From JANXQE01 sp035651635 (GTDB lineage: Bacteria > Verrucomicrobiota > Verrucomicrobiia > Limisphaerales > UBA8199): a stretch of 17,993 nt of DNA. The DNA lies in contig DASRFK010000298.1 of the NCBI GenBank assembly GCA_035651635.1, positions 1 to 17,993 of the forward strand, written 5' to 3'. The notes below the pieces were generated by a model. It did no database searches. It had not been told where the DNA came from and worked only from the letters and a program-made list of their open reading frames with translations. Positions within the stretch are counted from its first letter, which is position 1, and every line of letters begins with the position of its first letter. A program made the translations under genes and the position numbers. Of the stretch, positions 7,394 through 13,295 are shown one piece after another.

Positions 7394-7991
7394 GGGCGAT
7401 GGACGCGCGCGTGTTGTTGCTGAGATTTGCCGCGAGGTTTTGCGACCGGATTTTGTCCATGTAAACACCCGGCAAGGGTTTGCCTTTGACCTCCAGCGAT
7501 TCGGCCCGGACGAGCAAACCTCCATTTTGCAAGGCGACTTCAAAAATACCGCTCCCATTGAGGTAACGTCCGCGAAAAATCGGCAACCCAAGTTCATCCA
7601 GCGGGAAGCTCAACTGTCCTTTCAGCCGGTCGCCTTCAATCGTCACGTAAACCTTGCCTTTAGCCTGCGCCAGATTCGGATCCGATTCGATCATTGCATT
7701 GATTTCATCCGAATTAAGGACCAGCGGTTCGGTCGGGCGTCCGGATCGGAGCGCATCCTGGAAATCCTCGATGCGCTGCTTCACTCGCTCGATTTCAGCC
7801 GGGGTCATTTGCACGGCTGGCAGCGAGGTCGTGTGCGTGTCGGTGTAAAAGTTGAGCATGCGTTTGAGCTGGTACAGGCCGAGCAGGAAAGCAATTAGAA
7901 TCGCCAGCAAACAGGCCGTCCCGCTCAAGCAACCGTAGAACAGGCAGCCTCGGCGCGGTTTGGCCGGAGCTTGCTCGCTCATTTTGTCCAT
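7326..7991 (-). CDS. Single-span membrane protein of unknown function, last gene of the flotillin cluster
   Basis: I do not recognise this 221-residue protein. It has a short basic cytoplasmic N-terminus (PAKPRRG), one transmembrane segment at about residues 18-40, and a soluble domain of about 170 residues. That domain includes a helical stretch (TPAEIERVKQRIEDFQDAL) and beta-rich sequence (KVYVTIEGDRLKGQLSFPL, GIFEVALQNGGLLVRAESLEV). The arrangement recalls small anchored proteins with a beta-rich extracytoplasmic domain, but I cannot assign a family. A second ATG at 7982 would overlap the carbonic anhydrase TGA as ATGA, a common coupling arrangement, and is an equally good start. Either way it overlaps or abuts the upstream gene, so co-translation is likely. 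Its 3' end overlaps the convergent dGTPase gene by 68 bases. Confidence 0.75.
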   Translation of the reverse strand: MDKMSEQAPAKPRRGCLFYGCLSGTACLLAILIAFLLGLYQLKRMLNFYTDTHTTSLPAVQMTPAEIERVKQRIEDFQDALRSGRPTEPLVLNSDEINAMIESDPNLAQAKGKVYVTIEGDRLKGQLSFPLDELGLPIFRGRYLNGSGIFEVALQNGGLLVRAESLEVKGKPLPGVYMDKIRSQNLAANLSNNTRASIALSHLQEIRVSDGKVVLVPKVER

Positions 7992-8950
7992 TTGCGCAGG
8001 TGCGGCTTGGGACGCAGTGGAGGTGGAACCGGGATTTTAGGAGGGGCGCCGCTGGGCTGAGCGATCTTGATTCCGGCGGCGGAGGGGACGCGCCGCTCAA
8101 ATTCGCTTTCAATAATCGAGGCCACATCGCCGATCTTGCTGTGAGGCAATTTGACGTCCCCCAGGCTGAAACCGGCTGGCAACGGAGTCTTGGCCGCCCG
8201 GTCTTGTGTGCTGGACGCCCCGGCCGCGGAAGCAATCCGGTTGGCGATTTCCTCCGCGATAGTCCCGGCCAGCTCCCCGATTTTTGTTTCGGGGAATTTC
8301 ATCTCTCCCAGGTTAAAACCTGTCAACGGTTGGAGAGCGTCAATGGTTTGGCCGGCGGTTTGAACCAGTTGGGTCCAGGCCGATGGTCGCGCTCCCAGAG
8401 TTTCATAGCCATTGACCAGCCATTCGAGCTTTCCGGTCTCAATATCGATCAGCAAACCTTGCACCGGCACTTTCGGGCCGATCAACGGACTGCTGCGGGC
8501 GATCTCCACGGCTTTAATGACGTTTTGCCGATCACTGCTGAAAATGCCAAAATACTCGTTGAGATTATCCGGCAGCATATGCCGCTCGATCCCGAGCGCC
8601 CGGAACCGGTCCAGCAACTGCATGGCCGTCGTCTTGCCCACTTGGCAATCGGTGTGGCCGATGATGACGATTTCTTTTCCGCCTTTCACCGCGCAGGCCA
8701 GGGCCAGCGAGCGCATGGTGCTGCTCATCGCGCCGGTAATGATGTTTCCCGCGTTGCGCAACCAAATGAATTGTTCGGCCGGAACCCCTAAGGCCTGCGG
8801 CAAGAGCGCGTTGAGCCGGGCATCGACACAGGTCAACGCGATTAGGGGCAGCTCGTCCTGAAAATCGGCCGGATGCAAGCCCGCGTGCGAATCGCCGGCC
8901 AACGCCTGGTGATTGGCCTGGATCATCTCTTCAAACAATCGTTTCGCCAT
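7979..8950 (-). CDS. Beta-class carbonic anhydrase with repeat-containing C-terminal extension
   Basis: The first 200 or so residues are a beta-carbonic anhydrase, a zinc enzyme that interconverts CO2 and bicarbonate. The zinc and dyad residues are visible in LTCVDARL (Cys41, Asp43, Arg45) and GHTDCQVG (His99, Cys102). RNAGNII (65-71) and the conserved GxxxSxxxA-type helix after it are also present. No signal peptide or membrane span is seen, so it is probably cytoplasmic. The protein is 323 residues, well above the usual 200-230. Residues 212-244 and 261-293 are two copies of one motif (16 of 33 identical, F-x-L-G-x-x-K-x-P start and S-A-A-G end). A Pro-rich basic tail (IPVPPPLRPKPHLRK) follows. 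This extension is not part of the standard fold. The ATG has a GAGGGGGGTG site 4 bases upstream. It lies in the NfeD/flotillin cluster, 25 bases after the PLDc_N gene. Confidence 0.9.
   Translation of the reverse strand: MAKRLFEEMIQANHQALAGDSHAGLHPADFQDELPLIALTCVDARLNALLPQALGVPAEQFIWLRNAGNIITGAMSSTMRSLALACAVKGGKEIVIIGHTDCQVGKTTAMQLLDRFRALGIERHMLPDNLNEYFGIFSSDRQNVIKAVEIARSSPLIGPKVPVQGLLIDIETGKLEWLVNGYETLGARPSAWTQLVQTAGQTIDALQPLTGFNLGEMKFPETKIGELAGTIAEEIANRIASAAGASSTQDRAAKTPLPAGFSLGDVKLPHSKIGDVASIIESEFERRVPSAAGIKIAQPSGAPPKIPVPPPLRPKPHLRKWTK
8072..8317 (-). repeat. Coding duplication in the carbonic anhydrase tail
   Basis: Codons 212-244 (8219-8317) and 261-293 (8072-8170) encode two diverged copies of one 33-residue unit, separated by a 16-residue linker rich in Ala, Ser and Thr. 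Shared positions include the opening F-x-L-G, K-x-P, K-I-G in the middle and the closing S-A-A-G. The unit looks like a short strand followed by an amphipathic helix. Confidence 0.75.
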
Positions 8951-8954
8951 AGTT

Positions 8955-8964
8955 CACCCCCCTC
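8955..8964 (-). promoter_or_regulatory. Ribosome binding site of the carbonic anhydrase gene
   Basis: GAGGGGGGTG on the minus strand lies 4 bases before the ATG at 8950. It supports that start and shows that the gene can be translated without coupling to the upstream gene. Confidence 0.6.
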
Positions 8965-8975
8965 GGTAAGCGAAC

Positions 8976-9215
8976 CTAACCCGCCACTGCCGCGGCGCCT
9001 TTCGGCCGGCCGATGAAGAAATACAGGATGCAGCCGATGAGCGGCAGAAAGATAATCACGAGCACCCAGGCGATCTTTTCGCCGTCACCCAGGCCTTTAT
9101 TGGTGATGGCATGCACTAGCATCCAGATCCAGAAGACGGTCCCCGCCAGGCCAATGGCCGCGCTAATCAGGATAAAAAACAGCCCAATAACTCCGCCAAT
9201 GATGGAAGCGGTCAT
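8976..9215 (-). CDS. PLDc_N-type small two-span membrane protein
   Basis: This 79-residue protein has two hydrophobic helices (about 8-35 and 47-68) joined by a short polar loop (HAITNKGLGDGEK), ending in FFIGRPKG. The pattern W-x-x-x-L-V-H-A-I-x-N followed by K-I-A-W-V-L-V-I-x-x-x-P-x-I-G-x-x-x-Y-F matches the PLDc_N domain. That domain precedes the catalytic part of cardiolipin synthases and also occurs alone in small membrane proteins. No phospholipase motif (HKD) is present, so no enzyme activity is expected. Its ATG overlaps the flotillin TGA as ATGA (9212-9215), so translation is probably coupled to flotillin. A membrane-accessory role in the microdomain cluster is an inference from context. 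Confidence 0.85.
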   Translation of the reverse strand: MTASIIGGVIGLFFILISAAIGLAGTVFWIWMLVHAITNKGLGDGEKIAWVLVIIFLPLIGCILYFFIGRPKGAAAVAG

Positions 9216-10756
9216 AGCTTTTCCTTGGATTTAACGTCGGTAATAGTAGGGGTGGGTGAGAGCCCGCCCCGCAAGCTGGGCACTTGTTCCAGCAGTTTCT
9301 CCAGTTTGATTCCAGTCAGGCTCTCGATCACCGGTGGCAGTTGCGCCACGATCTGTGTCACGTCCCCCGTGAGCTTGCTGGCGCCGCCGCCGTTAAGGCC
9401 GTTGCCGGAATTGATGATCACCATTTTTTCCATCTTGGACAGCGGTTCGCTAATCTTGCCCGCGATGTCAGGCAGGATCCGAATAATCATCTCGACCACT
9501 GCCGCCTCGTTGTATTGCTTGAAACTGTCGGCTTTCATCCGCATCGCTTCGGCGGTCGCTTTTCCTTGGGCTTCGATAATGGCGGCTTCGGCCAAACCGC
9601 GCGCCTTGTTGGCTTCAGCTTCAGCCATACCCGTGGCCTTGGCTACATCGGCATTGGCAAAACCAGTTGCCTTGGTGGCTGCGGCAGCTCCGCCGGCTTC
9701 GGCTTCCAACTGGAATTTACGAGCGTTGGCCAGGGTCTCGACTTTGTACCGCTCGGCGTCGGCTGGCTTCTGCACGTTGGCTTCCAACTCGCGTTGTTTG
9801 CGCAAAATTTCCTGCTGCTGCAGTTCAATCTGCTTCTGTTTTTCGATGATGCTGACCTGGACTTCTTCGGCTTTGACCAACTGTCCGGTCTTGTACTTCT
9901 GCAAGTCGTAAGCCAGGTCGGCTTCGGCTTTTTTCTGGTTCACCGTGGCCTGGTACTGGGCCACGTTGCTTTGGTAATCGCGCTGCGCTTCGGCGATTTT
10001 TGTGTCGGCGAGGAATTTGGCTTCCTGGCCGGCCTGCGTCGCTTGCGCGGAGCGGATCATCGAATCGCGGTCGGCTTCCGCCTGGGCAATCACGGCGTCG
10101 CGTTTGACCTGCGCGATGCGAGGTTTGCCCAAGGCCTCGAGGTAGCCCTGGCCATCCCGAATATCACGAATGGTAAAGCTGACGATTCCCAGGCCCATGT
10201 TGGCCATGTCACCGGCCGCGACTTCCTGCACCTTCGAAGCAAAGGCGTCACGGTTTTGGTAAATGTCTTCCACCGTCATTGTGCCTAAAATGGCGCGCAG
10301 ATGACCTTCCATGGTTTGAGTGGCCACATTCTTAATCTCATCGGTGGTCTTGCTCAGAAACTGTTCGGCCGCCGTCGAGATGGATACGTCGTCGCCCTTT
10401 ACCTTAATCTGAGCTACTCCGTCTACGCGCACCGGCACGCCTTTGCTGGTGTACACCTCGGGGGTCTGGACGTCGATCGTCAGCAGTTCCAGCGAGAGGA
10501 TGTCCACCTTTTCAAAGACGGGCAGGACGAAAACACCGCCGCCTTTGCGGATCTTGAAGCCGACCTCGCGCGTGGTGCCGTCAGGATCGATGACGCGATG
10601 CTTGCGGCCGGAAATGACCAACACCTGGTTTGGGCCCACCTTCATGTAGCGGTTGGCCCAAATGGCGACAAAGGTAAAAAATACGAACAGAACGGCGCCT
10701 ACTGCCCCAATGACCGCTGGGGTGGTGAGTTCGGCAATGATAATTGGAATCTTCAT
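9212..10756 (-). CDS. Flotillin-like SPFH/band 7 protein
   Basis: This 514-residue protein has an N-terminal membrane segment (about 13-34), followed by YMKVGPNQVLVISGRK, the usual opening of bacterial flotillins. The SPFH/PHB domain spans about residues 38-210 (VGFKIRKGGGVFVLPVFEKV, TPEVYTSKGVPVRVDGVAQIKV in part, IVSFTIRDI). A long coiled coil follows (about 225-410). It is rich in Ala, Glu, Gln and Lys and contains EA-type repeats, with four 11-residue units at 363-406. A C-terminal tail has MVIINSGNG. Flotillins form cytoplasmic-face oligomers in membrane microdomains and scaffold other proteins. The family is about 500 residues, so the gene is full length. It follows the NfeD-like gene by 26 bases and overlaps the next gene by 4, which is strong operon evidence. 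Only a weak AAAG precedes the ATG. Confidence 0.93.
   Translation of the reverse strand: MKIPIIIAELTTPAVIGAVGAVLFVFFTFVAIWANRYMKVGPNQVLVISGRKHRVIDPDGTTREVGFKIRKGGGVFVLPVFEKVDILSLELLTIDVQTPEVYTSKGVPVRVDGVAQIKVKGDDVSISTAAEQFLSKTTDEIKNVATQTMEGHLRAILGTMTVEDIYQNRDAFASKVQEVAAGDMANMGLGIVSFTIRDIRDGQGYLEALGKPRIAQVKRDAVIAQAEADRDSMIRSAQATQAGQEAKFLADTKIAEAQRDYQSNVAQYQATVNQKKAEADLAYDLQKYKTGQLVKAEEVQVSIIEKQKQIELQQQEILRKQRELEANVQKPADAERYKVETLANARKFQLEAEAGGAAAATKATGFANADVAKATGMAEAEANKARGLAEAAIIEAQGKATAEAMRMKADSFKQYNEAAVVEMIIRILPDIAGKISEPLSKMEKMVIINSGNGLNGGGASKLTGDVTQIVAQLPPVIESLTGIKLEKLLEQVPSLRGGLSPTPTITDVKSKEKL
9539..9670 (-). repeat. Four 11-residue coding repeats in the flotillin coiled coil
   Basis: Codons 363-406 encode ATGFANADVAK, ATGMAEAEANK, ARGLAEAAIIE and AQGKATAEAMR in direct succession. 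The consensus is A-x-G-x-A-x-A-x-x-x-(K/E/R). An 11-residue period suits a right-handed or straight helical rod. Ala/Glu repeats are a usual part of flotillins, and the regular Gly at position 3 is the notable detail. Confidence 0.7.
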
Positions 10757-10782
10757 AACTTTCAGGTTTTGGAGTGCTCTCC

Positions 10783-11337
10783 TCAGTTCAAAATCTCAAC
10801 GTAGTATTGTGTTCCAACCACCCGGGTAATACGGACGGGCTTGCCTGCGGCAACCGGCGTGCCCGTTTCGGTGCGCGCCGGGGCGGTGTAACGCGAGCCA
10901 CCTTGGACGTAAGCTATTTCACCAACACCGTTGGCGGGGATGGGGGTAATAATTGAGGCGGTTTGGCCAGCGAGCGAGGCGACGTGCGATTCGCTCGAAC
11001 TCTGGGTTTTGCTGAACATCCAGTTGAACAGCACCAGTGCCAGAAAGGCAATCACCCCGCCGGCCAGCGCAGAGATAGGCGCGCTAACCCACACGCTTCG
11101 GGTGCTCTCCAGATGGCTTAAAACCAGGCCGCAAGCTCCAAACGCTGTGATGAAGCAGGCCAGTACGGTAGGGCTGAAAAACGAAATTCCGGGCACTCCA
11201 CTATGATCGTATCCGGCTTCGGCATGACCACCCGTTCCGACGTCTCCCCCGTCATGTCCCCCGAAGAGATGCCCGGCGAAGGCACTGATGATTGCGAAGA
11301 GCAGGCCGAGAGCCAGGCAAGCGGTATAGATTATCAT
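10783..11337 (-). CDS. NfeD-like membrane protein
   Basis: This 184-residue protein has three predicted membrane helices (about 1-20, 52-75 and 84-107). A soluble C-terminal domain follows (118-184), with the NfeD OB-fold pattern VASLAGQTASIITPIPANGVGEIAYV...GKPVRITRVVGTQYYVEIL. NfeD proteins are usually encoded beside a flotillin or stomatin and help microdomain assembly or quality control. The short form without the N-terminal ClpP-like protease domain fits the flotillin-linked (YuaF-like) type. Between helices 1 and 2 lies a Gly/His/Asp-rich loop (FGGHDGGDVGTGGHAEAGYDH, about 25-45 in part). It is the first gene of the cluster, and AAGAGG lies 5 bases before the ATG. The promoter should be in the spacer upstream of 11343. 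Confidence 0.85.
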   Translation of the reverse strand: MIIYTACLALGLLFAIISAFAGHLFGGHDGGDVGTGGHAEAGYDHSGVPGISFFSPTVLACFITAFGACGLVLSHLESTRSVWVSAPISALAGGVIAFLALVLFNWMFSKTQSSSESHVASLAGQTASIITPIPANGVGEIAYVQGGSRYTAPARTETGTPVAAGKPVRITRVVGTQYYVEILN

Positions 11338-11342
11338 AGGCG

Positions 11343-11348
11343 CCTCTT
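11343..11348 (-). promoter_or_regulatory. Ribosome binding site of the NfeD-like gene
   Basis: AAGAGG on the minus strand lies 5 bases before the ATG at 11337. It fixes the start of the first gene of the flotillin cluster. Confidence 0.6.
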
Positions 11349-11423
11349 TTAAGTCATGCCTCGGATGTTACCCTGTCGTGTCCACGGGCAGTCAAGCACA
11401 ATGGTGATCGCTTGACGAAGCTG

Positions 11424-11468
11424 GGGTGCACCCTGGCCAGCAATCACACTTAAGCCGAGGGTGCACCC
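11424..11468. repeat. Paired GGGTGCACCC palindromes
   Basis: Two identical 10-base perfect palindromes lie with centres 35 bases apart, separated by 25 bases that include CTGGCCAG. As a pair they form direct and inverted repeats at once. They could be operator half-sites for a dimeric regulator or the ends of a small dispersed repeat. Confidence 0.6.
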
Positions 11469-11555
11469 GTGGCCGCGTTGCGCCTGCAGCGCGCCACTTC
11501 GCTGCGCGAACTGCGCCAACCCGCGTCCGCGCGACCCCGCTTCCTTCACCCATCC

Positions 11556-11574
11556 GGACCGTTCCCTGCGGTCC
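11556..11574. repeat. Short hairpin in the tilS/nfeD spacer
   Basis: GGACCG (11556-11561) and CGGTCC (11569-11574) flank a 7-base loop. No T-tract follows on either strand. Confidence 0.4.
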
Positions 11575-11728
11575 TGGGGCTGACCCACCGTCGTTGTAGC
11601 GGGGCCATTCATCTGAACGTTCCAATTGAACACCGGCTCCTTGAACTTTGCAGTTATAAGATCGCCCATCGTTTGTAGACGATTTGGATTTGGCGTGTTT
11701 CGGGGTTCGGTTTGGGTAGCATGGCGCG

Positions 11729-13237
11729 GTGCTGCCATTGCTCAAACAGGTTCAGAGCTCGATTGGCGCTCGGCGACTGCTTTCTCGCGGCCAACGGGTT
11801 TTAGTCGCTGTTTCGGGAGGAGCGGACTCAATGGTATTGCTGCACCTGTTGACCGAGTTGGCGCAGGAGCATCGTTGGAAAATTACTGTGGCTCACTTGA
11901 ACCACCGGCTCCGCGGCTCCAGCAGCCTTGCCGATGAGCGCCTGGTCCGCCGAACGGCGCGACAACTAAAATTGCCGGCGGTGATCTCGCGCGTTGACGT
12001 GCGCGGCTATGCCCGTAAACACAAGCTGTCGATCGAAATGGCCGCGCGCCAGTTGCGTCACGAATTCCTGGCGCAGGCAGCCCGCCAAAGGCGTATCTCG
12101 CGCATCGCGCTGGCTCATCACCTGGACGACCAGGTCGAGCTGTTTTTCCTGCGGCTCTTTCGAGGCTCCGGCATCCAGGGACTCGCGGGAATGAAATGGC
12201 GCAATCCTTCGCCAGCCCAGCGAGCTATCGACCTCGTTCGCCCGCTGCTGGACATCTCCAAAACAGACTTACACCAGTACGCCGCCGAGCGCGGAATCGT
12301 TTTCCGGCACGACGCCAGCAACGCCGATCTCGACATCCAAAGAAATCGCATTCGCCTTGAGCTGGTGCCCTTGCTGGAACGAAAATATCAACCCGATTTA
12401 CGCGGCAAAGTCGCGAGACTCATGGACATGCTGAGCGCGGAGTCGGCGTTTGTCGATTCCGTGGCCCGAGCATGGCTGGCGGCCCGCAGCATTAAAGTGG
12501 CGAAGCCTGAGCCGCCAATGGAGCTTGAAGACGGGCGCTCCGGGCCTAATCGACACCTCCTGGGACTCGAGCCATTTGGCAGCCTTTCCTTCGACACGTT
12601 GCCTTTAGCAGTCCAGCGGCGCTGCCTCCAGCAGCAGGTCATCCAACTGCGCGTGCAACCCTCCTTCGAGTTGGTTGAGCGGCTACGCCTCCAGCCCCGA
12701 AAACCCATCGCTGCGACCTGCTTGGCCCCACTCGATCAAGGTGCTGCCAATCCCGACGCCGCGTTCACGGCGACATGTCAGCTTGTGCGGGAGCTCTGCG
12801 GCGTCGTTCGCCTGGTCCCGCCCGAAACCCGCAGGTTCCAGCCCGATTCCAAGGAACTGGACTTGCGAAAGGGCATGAGTGGGCTGAAATGGCACGGAGT
12901 TGGGCTGGAGTGGCAAGTCTTGCCGGGTCGCGGGGCCGAACGGCCTCACCCTAAGCGTGGGGTGGAGTTCTTCGATGCCGATGCTTTGGGGCCGGTCATC
13001 CGAATCCGGCATTGGCAGCCGGGAGACCGCTTTTGGCCCATTGGATTGGGCCGGGAGTCGAAGTTACAGGACCTTTTTGTCAATCAAAAGGTTCCGCGGG
13101 CCCAGCGCCATCAGCTCCTGCTAGCCACCACTGCCGCCGGAGAGATCTTTTGGGTCGAAGGTTTAAGGATTTCGGAACGATTTAAGCTTACTGAGCACAC
13201 GATTCGCCGCTTGCATTGGCGGTGGCAACGGCTTTAA
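11729..13237 (+). CDS. tilS: tRNA(Ile)-lysidine synthase
   Basis: TilS attaches lysine to cytidine 34 of the CAU-anticodon tRNA-Ile, switching it from Met to Ile decoding; this is normally essential. The PP-loop ATP-binding motif is VAVSGGADSMVLL (26-38). It is followed by HLNHRLRGSSSLADERLVRR and then EMAARQLRHEFL and ALAHHLDDQVELFFLRLFRGSG, all typical of the N-terminal adenylation domain. The C-terminal TilS domain is present as IRHWQPGDRFWPIGLGRESKL...LFVNQKVPRAQRHQ (about 422-465 in part). At 502 residues it is slightly longer than the usual 430-470. The start is a GTG at 11729. A nearby ATG at 11721 is out of frame. No strong ribosome site is visible. It lies 58 bases before the ftsH ATG on the same strand, so the two may be co-transcribed. 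Confidence 0.93.
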   Translation: MLPLLKQVQSSIGARRLLSRGQRVLVAVSGGADSMVLLHLLTELAQEHRWKITVAHLNHRLRGSSSLADERLVRRTARQLKLPAVISRVDVRGYARKHKLSIEMAARQLRHEFLAQAARQRRISRIALAHHLDDQVELFFLRLFRGSGIQGLAGMKWRNPSPAQRAIDLVRPLLDISKTDLHQYAAERGIVFRHDASNADLDIQRNRIRLELVPLLERKYQPDLRGKVARLMDMLSAESAFVDSVARAWLAARSIKVAKPEPPMELEDGRSGPNRHLLGLEPFGSLSFDTLPLAVQRRCLQQQVIQLRVQPSFELVERLRLQPRKPIAATCLAPLDQGAANPDAAFTATCQLVRELCGVVRLVPPETRRFQPDSKELDLRKGMSGLKWHGVGLEWQVLPGRGAERPHPKRGVEFFDADALGPVIRIRHWQPGDRFWPIGLGRESKLQDLFVNQKVPRAQRHQLLLATTAAGEIFWVEGLRISERFKLTEHTIRRLHWRWQRL

Positions 13238-13295
13238 TTCAGCGGGGTTGCGGGTAGTGGGTGAAAATGCTACCTTTGGCGCAACCGGATTTAAG

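Larger units (their letters stand above)
11338..11728. other. Repeat-rich spacer between divergent nfeD-like gene and tilS
   Basis: This 391-base spacer should contain promoters for both divergent units. It holds two copies of the self-complementary decamer GGGTGCACCC (11424-11433 and 11459-11468, 25 bases apart), a CTGGCCAG palindrome between them (11433-11440), and a GGACCG/CGGTCC hairpin (11556-11574). Long frames are open on the minus strand in two registers across 11392-11740, which suggests repeat DNA free of stops because of its GC content rather than a real gene. One of them could encode a 129-residue protein, but it overlaps tilS and matches nothing I know. Confidence 0.5.

Noticed and set aside
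9284..10288. A 334-residue plus-strand open frame opposite flotillin
   Set aside because: It lies entirely opposite the SPFH and coiled-coil coding sequence. Its hydrophobic repeats mirror the Ala/Glu codons.
11349..11738. A 129-residue minus-strand open frame between nfeD and tilS
   Set aside because: It overlaps the tilS start and runs through palindromes. A second register on the same strand is also open, and the composition is typical of repeat DNA. No family resemblance.
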